The translations under genes were made by a program, and so were the position numbers. The notes beneath the pieces are model-generated. The model had not been told where the DNA came from, made no database searches, and worked only from the letters and a program-made list of their open reading frames with translations. Source: Epichloe hybrida (lineage: Eukaryota; Ascomycota; Sordariomycetes; Hypocreales; Clavicipitaceae). From it: 64,000 bases of DNA. The stretch spans positions 248,001 to 312,000 of the forward strand of contig JAFEKR010000021.1 of NCBI GenBank assembly GCA_019022495.1, in the 5' to 3' direction. This document shows positions 35,748 through 47,352 of the stretch, one piece after another; the first letter of the stretch is position 1; each line of letters begins with the position of its first letter.

Positions 35748-37100
35748 ATGTTAGACCAAATGGCGAATGAAATCAAGCTCATCTCCGGGAGCTCTCACCG
35801 GGAACTCAGTGCCAAAGTCGCTAGCCGGTACGTTTTGACTTGTTCACCCAGCCGTGGCCAGCCAGCAAGAGACCATCCCTCCGATGCCGCGTTATCAAGA
35901 AACTTACTGACGGGGACTCCAGACTGGGCATTGAGGTTGCCAACACGATGAGCCTCAACTACTCAAACCAAGAAACTAGTGTTTCCATTGGTGAATCTGT
36001 GCGAGATGAAGACGTCTTTATTCTTCAGTCAACGGCCCCCGGGGACGTTAACGACGGGCTTATGGAGCTTCTCATCATGATCCATGCTTGTCGCACGGCT
36101 TCTGCTCGTCGTATCACCGCTGTGATTCCATCTTTTCCGTACGCGAGACAAGACAAAAAGGACAAATCTCGTGCTCCTATCAGTGCAAAACTCATTGCAA
36201 ACATGCTGCAGGTGTCTGGTTGCGTTAGTTGAGCTTCCTGGGGGCCCTCCCAGAAGTGGCGGAAAACTGACACTTGGCCGCTGACTATGTTTCAACAGAA
36301 CCATGTCATCACTATGGATCTGCACGCTTCACAAATCCAGGGGTTCTTCAACGTCCCTGTCGACAATCTCTACGCGGAGCCTTCTGTTCTCCGCTGGATC
36401 AGTGAGAACCTTGAATCAGAAAATTGCGTGATTGTGTCCCCCGATGCTGGTGGCGCCAAACGAGCCACTGCCATTGCTGACCGCTTGAACGTTGGATTTG
36501 CTTTGATTCACAAGGAGCGTCCTCGTCCAAACGTTGTTGGCCGCATGGTACTTGTCGGAGATGTTCAAGACAAGGTGGCAATTCTGGTTGACGATATGGC
36601 CGATACTTGCGGAACTGTATGTGCATCTCTTCAGCTAAGCTCTCAGAAATTTATCCCTGAGAAGATGAAAAGAAAAAGAGGACAAAAATACTCACTACGC
36701 TCTAGCTCGTCAAAGCAGCCGAGACGGTCAACCAACATGGCGCCAAAGAAGTCTATGCCGTTGTCACTCACGGCATTCTAAGCGGCAATGCCATCGAAAA
36801 CATCAATTCATCCTGTCTAGCTGGCCTGGTTGTTACCAATAGTATGTATCGCCGACTTAACTATTCAACCTTCAACATGACCTATTGACATCTGTGTTAG
36901 CTGTTCCTCTCGGTGACAAGACGGAAAGGTGTCCCAAACTCAAGGTGATAGATGTATCGGCCACACTGGCAGAGGTATGTGAATTGCAGCTTTTGTTTGT
37001 TTCCGGCCACCATCGCTAATCAACCTTCCGTGCAAAGGCTATCCGCCGTACTCATAACGGTGAATCGGTCTCTTACCTTTTTACAAACGCCCCTGTCTAA
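35748..37100 (+). CDS. PRS: ribose-phosphate pyrophosphokinase (PRPP synthetase)
   Basis: Makes PRPP from ribose-5-phosphate and ATP for purine, pyrimidine, His and Trp synthesis. Six exons: 35748-35827, 35923-36223, 36299-36616, 36706-36841, 36901-36974 and 37038-37100. Every junction is GT-AG and in phase; 323 residues. Motifs seen are the ATP site [26 protein letters not shown], and the PRPP-binding loop [10 protein letters not shown] at residues 224-233. The C-terminus [18 protein letters not shown] is typical. It resembles yeast Prs2/Prs4 more than the longer isoforms. A second in-frame ATG at 35760 may be the real start. Intron density is the highest in the window after UBC8. Confidence 0.92.
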
Positions 37101-38251
37101 GCGCTTATCACGTCAACTTAATTGTATTTTTTGGACGGCGTCGGGTATGCTAGTACCGCCTCTCGCAGATCGATTCCATGCTCTTTGCAACACTAACCGG
37201 ATTTTACTAGATGGATTTTGTGTTGTTTAGGAAATTTTGTCGGATGAAAATAACCACCCGAAAATGAAGAATTTGACGATGATGATGTCGGCGTGCATCT
37301 TAAAAGGAGTCAATATCGATATCCAAGTCTGAGGTTTTCAATTGATCGCGAGGATTTAAGCACTGACAGGGGGCTATAGCTAGTAGCTAGGTAATCTTAA
37401 TATATCTAATTAGATATAAGGTTATCTTTTTAAGCGAATAATCTAAGCTAAAGGCAACAATGGGGGAGTTGATTTTCTATAAAAAGGGAAGCAATTAAGG
37501 GCTTCTATTGTGTGACTAGGATTATGACCCCTCCAGGGCTCTCTTACATAGAAGCTCTACTTTCTAGGCCTCGGTTCAATCAGCTGCATTTGATCCCTAG
37601 GTGTGTGACCTAGCCTCCCATTGTGACTTGGGTTATGAATGTAAATAAACAAACTTTACTAATTACCTTACCTAGAATACATATAGCTATCTAGTAGCTA
37701 GCTAGTCTTTCAGTTATTCGCAAGACCTAAGCTTTATCTAAGGCTTTATTATATGATCACCCTGTCTGTGACCTCTGCGCTCGTAACACCTACTTTCTGC
37801 TGCTAACAAAGCCAAGTTGCCGCTTTTTCGTTAACGCCGAGCAGTCGAGTCATGTGATGCAAATTACCAGTGTCTGATCGGTACCCAGCTGGGGATTGCT
37901 GCACGCTGCACGATGCACGTTGCAGTGGACGTGACGCTAAAGCAGCAGTTCCACCGGCCCTGGAGCCTCTCAACTTTTGCACTGTTGGGGCCCTGGACTG
38001 GAGCGCTCAACTCGGCAATGGGCAGTGATTTCAGCTGGCCATCTGAATTTGCCTGTCCTTCATTGGATCAGCCCGCATCGACTTGCGTTATCCTCCCGTC
38101 ATCGATGATCACCAGAGAACCAATCACTCCCGTTCCCCTCTATCGTCCGCCCACTGACATAAAGGTGCCCAAAGGTGTCGCCGCAATCGCAAAATTAATC
38201 CATTCCTCTTCTTTCACTCAACGCACGTACACGTTACACACAGCCGCAGCC

Positions 38252-38282
<31 letters not shown>

Positions 38283-38377
38283 TACACACCGCCGATTCGA
38301 CGTAATAGGCCTCTACTTTCGAGAGCCAAAAGCCCCGGGCCGGTCACCATGTCCCCCGATCCGAGGACTACATCATC
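37101..38377. other. intergenic with TA-rich island
   Basis: 37230-37770 is markedly TA-rich, with repeated TAGCTAG/CTAGTAGCTAG tracts (37375-37400, 37685-37710). A near-duplicated segment is centred on TATTGTGTGACTAGGATTATGA (about 37507-37528) and CATTGTGACTTGGGTTATGA (about 37619-37638). It looks like an eroded repeat. A GCACGA hexamer repeat is at about 38251-38281. Confidence 0.5.
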
Positions 38378-40156
38378 ATGGCGAACTACCAGTCTGTCCA
38401 GCCGCGCCTGATATCATCGGCATCATCATGCTCGTCCTTGCATGACATGAAATCCAAGCATCGCAAACTGCGACTGCTAGTTGCCGCCACAGGCCCCCGC
38501 GACACCTCGTGGGCTCAGGCTTTGGTCGTGCGACTGTCCAAGAACCCCAATATCGACATGCGTGCCATTATCGAAGATGTTGTCCCGCGGCTCACTCAGA
38601 CCATCATCGTCATGGAAAACCGGAGTCTGGCTCTTGGCCAAGGAGAGCGGGCTGACGATGTGGAATTCTTTCGACAGCAGGCATTTGAATTGGTGGACTG
38701 GGCAGATCTATTAGTCTGCGTCCCACTGGATGCCGATGGAATTGCCAAGATGTTGGCGGGTATAGCAGATACGTTTCTGGGCGAAGTGTTACGGGGATGG
38801 AACATCCAAAAGAGCATAATTCTGGTACCTGGCATGAGTACGTACATGTGGTCACATCCGATGACGAAACGACACGTCAGCAAATTGCATAGAAAATGGA
38901 ACTGGATTCGCGTCATGACGCCAATTCTATGGCATTACGAAGGCCAGCTAAACCCCAAGCGAGTCCCCAACTGGAACGGCTTCAACGAAGTCCTGGGCAT
39001 TATCAAAAACCAAGCTGATCTTCTAGGTCTGGGAAGAGATGTCGAAATGGCCACAAGCTCCGTCGTGGCGCCAGAATCTCATGGCAAGCTCAGCTCGAAA
39101 TTGCCACCCGAAATATGGACAATCGTCCTTGACCATGCAGGCGACTGGGAATTAGCCAAAGCACTTGGCATGTACACTAACCTGCCCATGCCGTCTGCAT
39201 GGTCTCTCGAACCCAAAGATCCCACGGATCCTCTCAAGGTCTACGAACACGAACTAGAATGGACCGTTCTCGCATGCAACTCGGCTGCCATATGCAAAAA
39301 GCTGTCTCAATCTCCCCCCAACTTTCGAGACGTGCCTGCCCTTGTTGTCAAGCTCATCATTCGCTTCGCTCTGATAGATGTCCTCGCATACATGGAAGCC
39401 AACCGGCCCGACCTTTTCAAAGCATTTGATGGCACTACCCTGCCCACCAACGCATCAGCGTATTATCCGCGAACCGATGTCCTCGAGTTTTGGAAACAGA
39501 GCAAGTGGTTCCGCGAAGGGCATATGTACGATGCCGAAGCTGTAGACGGCGCCTCCAAGAACGGCCACGTGCGCATTCTCGATTGGTGGTGGCGACGGTC
39601 CGGTCTCCCTCTCCGCTACACCGAAGCGGCGCTTGAGCAGGCGAGTGGCCGTGGTAACCTCCTAATTCTCGAATGGTGGCGAGATGCCGCGGCCTTGGAC
39701 GAAGAAATCGTCCTCCGACCCGGGCGCGCCCTGCTCTGGGCCACCCAGCACGGCCAGGCAGACGTCCTCAGATGGTGGGACGCTTCAGGCATACCCGTAG
39801 CACACGGTGATGCCGTCGCCAAGGTTGCATCCCGATGGGGTCAAGTTCAAGTCCTTGAGACCTGGCGCCGTCTCAAAGGCGACAACAAGCTCGTCTTTGA
39901 TCCGGAGGTGCTTCTCAGCTCGACCATCCACCAGCACGTTCATGTGCTCGAGTGGTGGCGCAAATTCGCTCATGGCGAACTCGAAGGCATGGAAGGCAGG
40001 AAACAGCTGGTCGAGTTCCGCACGTGTAATATCGAAGAGGCGCTGGAAGACAGCATTGGTGATCAGGATCAGAACCGAGCGCGCAAGTGGTGGGCGCAGT
40101 ATGGCCTCGATTTGCGAATGAGGAACGAAGAATGGCTCGAAACGAGGTACCTCTGA
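38378..40156 (+). CDS. Hal3/PPCDC-like flavoprotein domain fused to ankyrin-like repeats
   Basis: Single exon, 592 residues. Residues about 30-215 match the flavin-binding fold of phosphopantothenoylcysteine decarboxylase and Hal3: LRLLVAATGP near 31-40, ELVDWADLLVCVPLDADGIAKMLAGIADTFL at 104-134, and VPGMSTYMWSHPMTKRH at 150-166. The residues needed for decarboxylation seem absent: the His before the WAD motif is Ala102, the PAMN Asn is Ser154, and no active-site Cys loop follows. Residues about 238-255 (LSSKLPPEIWTIVLDHAG) are F-box-like. From about residue 385 there are five or so W-rich ankyrin-like repeats (ASKNGHVRILDWWWRR). It is therefore more likely a regulatory or scaffold protein than an enzyme. 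Confidence 0.75.
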   Translation: MANYQSVQPRLISSASSCSSLHDMKSKHRKLRLLVAATGPRDTSWAQALVVRLSKNPNIDMRAIIEDVVPRLTQTIIVMENRSLALGQGERADDVEFFRQQAFELVDWADLLVCVPLDADGIAKMLAGIADTFLGEVLRGWNIQKSIILVPGMSTYMWSHPMTKRHVSKLHRKWNWIRVMTPILWHYEGQLNPKRVPNWNGFNEVLGIIKNQADLLGLGRDVEMATSSVVAPESHGKLSSKLPPEIWTIVLDHAGDWELAKALGMYTNLPMPSAWSLEPKDPTDPLKVYEHELEWTVLACNSAAICKKLSQSPPNFRDVPALVVKLIIRFALIDVLAYMEANRPDLFKAFDGTTLPTNASAYYPRTDVLEFWKQSKWFREGHMYDAEAVDGASKNGHVRILDWWWRRSGLPLRYTEAALEQASGRGNLLILEWWRDAAALDEEIVLRPGRALLWATQHGQADVLRWWDASGIPVAHGDAVAKVASRWGQVQVLETWRRLKGDNKLVFDPEVLLSSTIHQHVHVLEWWRKFAHGELEGMEGRKQLVEFRTCNIEEALEDSIGDQDQNRARKWWAQYGLDLRMRNEEWLETRYL

Positions 40157-43100
40157 GCGAGAGTAAGGGACACGTATCGGACTCTTATTCTTTGGGTCAT
40201 TTTCTCACCGTGGCGTTTGATCTTCGCGATGTACTTCATTTCTGGGGGCTGGCATGAGCGCGGCGCAAGGGCAACGAATCTATATTGATGCGTTTTCTCT
40301 GATGGAGATTTCGGCTGTTGTAAAACAACAATATATGAACCAGGTTCTCCGAATATGCATATCCTAAGCCTCGGTGGCCCGCCCCCTGCTGGTCTCGTCG
40401 AGACATGGGCAATCTGTCACAACTCGATCGATACCAGCGGCCGCGGCCGCAAAAGCAAACAAGAATGCGACTAGCGTGCCATTGGGACCTTCCAGGTTTA
40501 GGCCTTGGTGGCTCAGATCCTGATCCAAGTTCCTTTTTATGCATTTTCATCCAACTGTTTATATAATCTACCTACCACTCTACGGAGTATCACGAGACGA
40601 TAACTTTGCTGGGCTACGCCGACATGGTCTTCCCATCACATGGGAGGGACACGACATGATGGTTTGTTTTCATATGGGGGTTTTCAGCTTTGGTCCGTGC
40701 TGGGTGACAATGACACGTGCAGACGGCAGCGAGCAAACATGCATGCTCTGGCGTCTTGTTGACTTGCCGCGTTGGGAGGACAAGCCACCTTCACAGATGA
40801 CAAAACGCCAGGTCAGGTCGTCTTTCTACCCCAGCACACCAGAAAACCCCCCCTGATGATGTCGGGAGTCTAGAAGGTCGAGGTTGAAAAAATCATAACA
40901 AGCCACTCAACCCCTTTTCGGAGTTTGCCCCTGTCAATCCGTGATCCGTTCTGTTCAGATTTTTGCAATCCACTTCCATTGTGTGCCACTCCGCTCAGAG
41001 GCCAAGGCGGGAAGTGACGGACTTGAAAGTGGCGAATCCGACTGACTTCCGTCACGGTTGCGAGACACGTTGAAAAATAGCACTCGTGCCACGCTCACGA
41101 AGCAGAAAACAACAAAGAAAAGCAAACACGGAGATTAGGATGGGGGGACGGGCATGGGGGCAAAATTCCCTGAATGGCGTAGTTTGTTGTCATCTCATCT
41201 CCCGGTGGCCCCACACATCTGGCAAGGAGCGCACCGGCAATTAAGAAGTCTTTTGACTAAAAAACGGATCCCGGGGATGCCATACATACGCCGTTATGTA
41301 AGAAGTGAGGAGTCGTCGGCGTCAGGGAACACTCTGCAAACATGCGGACTACTCCGTACATACATGATTGTCTCGAAGAAGAAGAAAGAATACGTGTACC
41401 ACTCAACCCAGGCTGGCCTGCCGGGGGATACGGACTCGAAGATTGACTTGTGAACTTGCTGCAAGGATCAGGGTTCCCGAGACAGCCCCCACCTCCCCCC
41501 CCCCTCCTCCAGGGGAACGAACTCGTCAGGGCGTTCGGGCTTCACCACGACAATGATGGGCTATTATTACCAACGGCACGCACCAATGACCAATTTGACA
41601 AGTTGGTGCCACGCTGTCAATCATTTCCACGTTTACCAAGCGCCACCTTACGTTATAGGCATAGGCAGTATGTATTAATCGGAGCAAGCTCCGTGTTATG
41701 TCCATGACACGACTCAGCAACACGTTCTGCTGAGACACCCGGCGTTGCTGGTCATTGGAGCCTGGAGAATTCTTGGCTTCCAGAAGTCGAGCTACAAGCC
41801 AGCGATGTTTTGGGTGAAGAGCAATTCTCAAGACTTGCCGTCATCGTGGACCATGCCGTACAAAGGTGGGCAGAATATGGAGTCGTACGGATTAGTAGGT
41901 CTTGATCATGACTTGTTACCGAATCCAGGGAGGGGTTCCCGCCGGTTCGCAGCCTTGTGGACGAGGGAAATTTTACCGTCATGTCATGTTTCGTGATGAA
42001 TGAATGGGTACCATTGAAGAGTTCCACTCGGGACTCTGCATCCATATCGAGTAGCCGACGGAGCAATTCCTTTGCAGCAGGCAAGAGACCAAGGGCAGAT
42101 CTCGTCAGCTCGCCTGGTGCGTTTGCGCCATCGGGAAGGATGAAGTGACGTCCTCGTGATGGTAACCCGATGCAGGCACACCAGGCACACCAGGCACACC
42201 AACGGCACAGGGTTGCATTTACATACGCAGGCGTGCAGAATGGAGTCAAAGCTTGGCCAATGCTTTATATAGCTCACAGCCATGGCCGAGTCGAGCTAGC
42301 GCGAGCAGACTAAAAAATGATCCGTACATACATACATGTACATACATACACATGTACGAGCAGCATCACGCCGCCATCTCGAGCGTTTTCTGAATGCGAC
42401 TGGAGAGGCTTGGCAGGATCCGTCGGTCCCTCGCAGCCCGACCCGACCCCAGACCGGCCTGACCAGACCTGACCCGCCCTGCCACCTGCCTGGCCCAAGC
42501 TGGCCCAAGCCTCGCCGTCCATGTCCATCCCGAACCAACGCAATTGACCATCCATGTGCTCTGTACCGACCGTGCCCGCTGGCACGAGTCCACCAATTCA
42601 AACAAGTGCCTTCGCTGGCTCTTCTCTTCTCGCGTCTTCGTTCCTCTTTTCTTGCCTGATGTTTCTTGCACACGACACCTTCGTGACCAGCGGCTCTGTG
42701 TCATTGTCGTCGTCATCGTCGTCGTCGTCGTCGGCTCTGTTTTCAATATATATATATATATTCAGCTGTGGGTCTGCAGCTCACCAACAAGCAAAACACC
42801 TCTTCTTCGTTTGGTCGTCTGACCGTGCCATGAGAGTTCCGCAACATTCATCAAAATCAATAACTACCTCAGTGTCGGACTGTCATTCCCCGTTACCTAC
42901 CACAATTTACATCCTCCATGTCAAATGACATTCAGCGGTCATCGCAACCCTCATCTCGCCCAGAGGACCCAACAGTCAGTCGCCAAGTGGACCAATAACT
43001 CCGAGTGCATCATCAAGACTGGAGGGGGTGACGACCAACAACAATCGGCTCACGCTCTGTTGATTCGACTCGGCCAAAGGGCTGGCTGAAAGGGCTGGCT

Positions 43101-43220
43101 AATCTACTCTCATTCTGCACACGGTTTTTTGGCTTGTGTTGGGATTGCTGTTTTTGTTTCTGGCATAGCGCCACCAGGAAGCTCTCTAAGCCTTCGACGA
43201 GGAGACGACGGGGCGCAACC
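40157..43220. other. gene-free stretch, about 3 kb
   Basis: No gene recognised. It holds exact TACGGAGTA at 40581-40589 and TACTCCGTA at 41350-41358, a CAGGCACAC repeat at about 42172-42200, TACATACATG repeats at 42326-42356, and GTC and AT microsatellites at 42706-42762. The last 300 bp are probably the promoter and 5' UTR of the next gene. Confidence 0.45.
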
Positions 43221-45929
43221 ATGGCTCGATTCTCATTCTCCATCGCCGGCCGCAAGAAACAGCCTGTCCACCCACCTACACATTTGCCGCCTACAAGTAA
43301 GGCACACAGGATTCTAGGTTCGACGCCACTCAGCATTGATGCTCCCGCTGGCTGGGAAAACGCATCGATCTCGATTACGGCTGACGATAGGTCTGCCACT
43401 GCCGCTGCGAGATATAGCGAGTTAGACCTGGGAGCCGACAACTATACAGATGACGACCAAGTCGTCTTTGCAAATCAAGACGAAGTGTGGGGTGAGGCAT
43501 CGCATCTCGCGCATCCTTTGCGACTCAACGCTGTCGACGCCCCGACCCCAACAGAGACTGCGCCTACAGACACAACTGTGCGATTGAGGATGAGTCGTTC
43601 CTTGTCCACGATTCGGTCATGGTATGAAAAGTCCAAATCGCCCCCGGTACTTTCTCAACAGACCTCTTCTTCGTCCGTGGCAAAGGGTCTGCCCCCATAT
43701 ACTTCAGATGAGGGCACGGCCAGGACCAAGAAGAAGAAGCCTGCTATGCTGGACCTCTCTCGCACTAGGATACAAGAACAGGACGCAGTAGGGAGCGGCC
43801 CGTGGACCACATCTAGGATGGATCGCATGCTGACATCTCCGTCCCTGCTGCCCCCCTCCTCGTCAATGTCGACACACTCTTGTGATTCTCGGAAGCGAAC
43901 AAAAAAATTCACCAACGAGACTTTGCAAATCCCAGCTCCTGAAACACCCCGGTCAAACAGGAGTGGGAGTGGTCGGCTCGGTCACGGAAGCCCCAGCGAC
44001 TTGCCTTCTCTGTATGATCACTATGAACAAATGTCGATGAGACATGTCATGAACCAAATTTCCACGCCGAACCTCCAGGTGACTGATGACGGACCGTCGA
44101 TGCTGGAAGATGTAGTAGAAGGGGAAGATGAAGACGAGGTAAACAATTTTGAAATTTACCCTTGTCGATCGACCCCTGACTTTTCAGCGACCCCTAGGAC
44201 TGGGTCGGTATTGAGGTCCGATTGGCAATCATCACCTGGCGGTGCAGCACGAAGTGTTTCCAGTCGCCAGACCAAAACGTCGAAAAACACAGAACGATCC
44301 ATAGAAGGCAGAGACCTGCTCCAAACTAGCGTATTGATGCTTTCGTCGGATTCTGAACAAGAAGATTATGACGACGAGGACTTGGAAGAGCCGGGGCTGC
44401 TTGCTGCTGGCCAAAGTCCGGCATCGGCATCGGCATCTTCACCAAGGCCATTTAATGCGCCAGGAAGATTGTCTTCCTCTACAGAATTCCGATCCAGGTC
44501 AGCTCGAGATACAAGACCTGGCGCTGACTGTGGGGCAGGCTGCTCGAGTAGGCAAGGCAAACGCACGAGTTTTGCCAAGAACAATACGTTCATCATTGTT
44601 CCGAACTATGAATGCAGGCGTGACGCCTCGGGAGGCGTCACCTCTAGGTCTGCCACCGACTGCGGTGACCAACCTCTCTCATTAGACTCCCCAACAAGCT
44701 CTGTCATGTCCGATCATTCCAACTCTACAGCTGCGACCTGGCAAGACGAATTAGGGTATGATATCCAAGAAGCTCGAGCCATAACCATGCTACCAGCACG
44801 TCGCCCCTCAGACGTAGCGATCGAGACCAGGCATACTGCATCTTCAGTTGCTGGCGTCGGCGTACTCAAGTCCCCAAGTCTACATCGAGCTTCATCTGGA
44901 GATCGACCGACTCCTCCCCTCAGTCCCACACCTGTCGACTGCTACATTCGCTCGGCACACTCATCTGTTGATGGCTCTGGAAGGCACAGCCGATTGATGG
45001 CTGTGACACACCAAGAAGAAATGCTTCTCTCGGCGTTGCGAAACAAGCAACAGAGCAGTCGGCAGGCGCTCATGTCTCAAGTATCAGAAGGAAACGTGCA
45101 GGAAAATGACATGATACAGGAGACCAAAGTCGAAATAAAGAGCACTACACAAGCAGGCCACGCGGTAGCCGCTCCTGATTCTGCGGACTCGCCAGTAGAG
45201 GAGGACACAGCTGCAAATGGTCATTGCTCAAATGGTTCCCAAACCACCGCCACCTCTGGGTTTCCCGCGCCATCCTCATCACCATCTCCTGAGAGCACAC
45301 ATTCGCAACGGAAGCGCACTATTGATGCTCGAAAGCGTTTGGTGCCCCCTATCCTGACGTCGGGATTCGGCCTCGGAGCTGCTGTCGTGCCCCCAACCCC
45401 TTCTGGACCCCCGCCAAAAATGTCATTGCCAGCGCTGCCCAAAGCAAGAAAGTCTGTCAGATACTCGGCGAGCCACGAAACAGCCAGCACGCCAAGTCAA
45501 CAAGAAGTCCCCTTATTTTTAGACGATGTTGAGCCCAGCCCCGACTTGGGCGATATCCGAGACTGGCAATTAGCGACATCGCCGGTCGTTGAGCCGCCCC
45601 TGAGCCCCAGAGCCCTCCGGACCATGCCATGGCGCGATGAGGACAACCAATCTGGAAGCGGTTGCAGTCCTTCTTCATCACCAAGAGCAGACTCGCCGGC
45701 GCTCCTCCACCCGCACAGCTTCCCTAGACCAAATGTCAGAAAGCAAGACTTGGCCGGGAAAGAGGACAAAGAAGGCGTCCCCCGTCCGGATAGTCCCGTG
45801 TCTGCCGATTCGTTCCCGCCTGTACCAACAAAGCGAACAACCCGCACCAGCATGGCCCGTTTGAGTGCTTTTGGGCCTAGCTCCCTGATCAACGGCGGAG
45901 AACTTGGATGGTGGGGTGATGATGATTGA
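43221..45929 (+). CDS. large disordered hypothetical protein
   Basis: 902 residues from the ATG at 43221, no intron needed. The frame upstream of this ATG has only a non-ATG start. The protein is rich in Ser, Pro, Thr, Asp and Arg, with few hydrophobic segments and no recognised domain or membrane span. Points of note are the basic N-terminus ARFSFSIAGRKKQPVHPP, an acidic patch near residue 300 (VEGEDEDEVNNFEIYPC), a second acidic patch (SDSEQEDYDDEDLEEPG), and the C-terminus SSLINGGELGWWGDDD. The uniform codon use and length make it a real gene. A regulatory or scaffold role is possible but not shown. Confidence 0.75.
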   Translation: MARFSFSIAGRKKQPVHPPTHLPPTSKAHRILGSTPLSIDAPAGWENASISITADDRSATAAARYSELDLGADNYTDDDQVVFANQDEVWGEASHLAHPLRLNAVDAPTPTETAPTDTTVRLRMSRSLSTIRSWYEKSKSPPVLSQQTSSSSVAKGLPPYTSDEGTARTKKKKPAMLDLSRTRIQEQDAVGSGPWTTSRMDRMLTSPSLLPPSSSMSTHSCDSRKRTKKFTNETLQIPAPETPRSNRSGSGRLGHGSPSDLPSLYDHYEQMSMRHVMNQISTPNLQVTDDGPSMLEDVVEGEDEDEVNNFEIYPCRSTPDFSATPRTGSVLRSDWQSSPGGAARSVSSRQTKTSKNTERSIEGRDLLQTSVLMLSSDSEQEDYDDEDLEEPGLLAAGQSPASASASSPRPFNAPGRLSSSTEFRSRSARDTRPGADCGAGCSSRQGKRTSFAKNNTFIIVPNYECRRDASGGVTSRSATDCGDQPLSLDSPTSSVMSDHSNSTAATWQDELGYDIQEARAITMLPARRPSDVAIETRHTASSVAGVGVLKSPSLHRASSGDRPTPPLSPTPVDCYIRSAHSSVDGSGRHSRLMAVTHQEEMLLSALRNKQQSSRQALMSQVSEGNVQENDMIQETKVEIKSTTQAGHAVAAPDSADSPVEEDTAANGHCSNGSQTTATSGFPAPSSSPSPESTHSQRKRTIDARKRLVPPILTSGFGLGAAVVPPTPSGPPPKMSLPALPKARKSVRYSASHETASTPSQQEVPLFLDDVEPSPDLGDIRDWQLATSPVVEPPLSPRALRTMPWRDEDNQSGSGCSPSSSPRADSPALLHPHSFPRPNVRKQDLAGKEDKEGVPRPDSPVSADSFPPVPTKRTTRTSMARLSAFGPSSLINGGELGWWGDDD

Positions 45930-46568
45930 CTCAAATCATGAAACACTGTAACAAATATGTACACATCCCTCTCACATCAAACCCCTCAATTTTCGTTTTT
46001 TTTTTTTTTTTCATACCATTCCCTTTTCATTGTGGATGTGTTGACAAAGAGCCCACACCTCGCAATTTCTACGGGTAGGGCACATCCATTCACCCATTCG
46101 AGCATTAATACTTGATTCCTCATTTGCCATGCCTTGTCATAACTTCCCCTCCTATAGAGTGCATCATGATGGAGTTGGAGGGGACGTGATTATATCCTCG
46201 CATTGGCCTGGAACTCTCAAGTGCTGAGATACCCCTACGCAGTTTTTATAGATCTAGGAGAGCACCATAGCACGCAGGCCAGAGACAAAGGTGCTCGCAT
46301 GACCGCAAACCATAATTCGATGAATCTTTTCTTTCATTAATAGAGGATCTTGTGGCTTCTCTCTGTAAGATTGAAATGAGTTAAAACTGGGTGACTGCTT
46401 GCGCTAGCAAATCACTCGTCGGTTTCTTGATTCTCCATGGTTTCAAAACAGCATGTTGGAATTTGTGTCGTGCTTTCCTTCACTTTCTCTCGACATGTAC
46501 TGTATCGCTTCAAGTTGCTCACAGTGTACCGACCCCTGTTTATCGTATATTTTCCGCATTTCTAAGCT
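45930..46568. other. intergenic, convergent 3' ends
   Basis: Between the convergent disordered-protein gene and MMS2. Holds a poly-T run at about 45996-46011; no gene seen. Confidence 0.5.
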
Positions 46569-47352
46569 TTATGAGTAAGTCGTGCCTTCGGGTGGCTGTG
46601 GGATCTTCTTGTTCATCGGGGCAGCCATATATCTCAACGGCAAGTCAGCAAGCCCTGGTCAAGGGAAATCAAATGAAAAAAACCCTGGGGGCTCGATTAC
46701 ACAACCACTACCTTCTCAATTCAATAAGAACCGTCTCCATTGTGTTTTCTCGCTTCCACTGCGCAAGACAGGGCAGCTGCTTGGGGTCTACCACGCCGTT
46801 GCGGGCATCGACGCACGGCAGGTTCACCTGGCTTACGAACTGGATCGTCGGCGGCTCATCGGGATAGTTGTCGCCGCAGTGCATCTTGACGCTGTAAATG
46901 CGGTTTTCGTGAACGGACTGTGATGCGCAGAGGTGGTATTAGCGATGATGAGGCTGCGTTTTGTTCTCGACACGCTTCCTGTTTTTTTTTATTCTTGGTT
47001 CTCATGCCGTCTATGAGTGACGCCCCTGGGGACATGGGTCGGCAGGCCATTTGTTTGTTGCCCCTTCCTCCCATCTCTTTTTGTGCCCCTCATCGTGGGA
47101 ACTCGAGAATATGAAACTGACGAGCATGGCGCGATGTTCTTGCCAGTCTGACCGGAGAGAGGAGAAGGAACGCGGGGGGAGATGAAGGAAATGGCTCACA
47201 TGAGGGGGTCCGAGAATGGTGCCGTTCCAGTTACTCATCAGGAGATCCTCGCCGTCCTCGAGACCGTAGCTGCATGCCTCGGCACCAAGACCCTTCTCGC
47301 CCTTCTCGAGCTCTTCTAGGAGGCGGAAGTTCCGGGGAACCTTGGCCGTCAT
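46569..47352 (-). CDS. MMS2: ubiquitin-conjugating enzyme variant Mms2
   Basis: Catalytically inactive E2 variant that pairs with Ubc13 to build Lys63-linked ubiquitin chains in post-replication DNA repair. Exons are 47200-47352, 46712-46917 and 46569-46632, giving 140 residues; all phases agree. The N-terminus [21 protein letters not shown] and exon 2 ([21 protein letters not shown], then [13 protein letters not shown]) are diagnostic. The C-terminus reads [20 protein letters not shown]. The E2 catalytic Cys environment (HPN...C) is absent, as expected for a UEV. A poly-T tract and the divergent SLP2 gene lie upstream. Confidence 0.95.
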
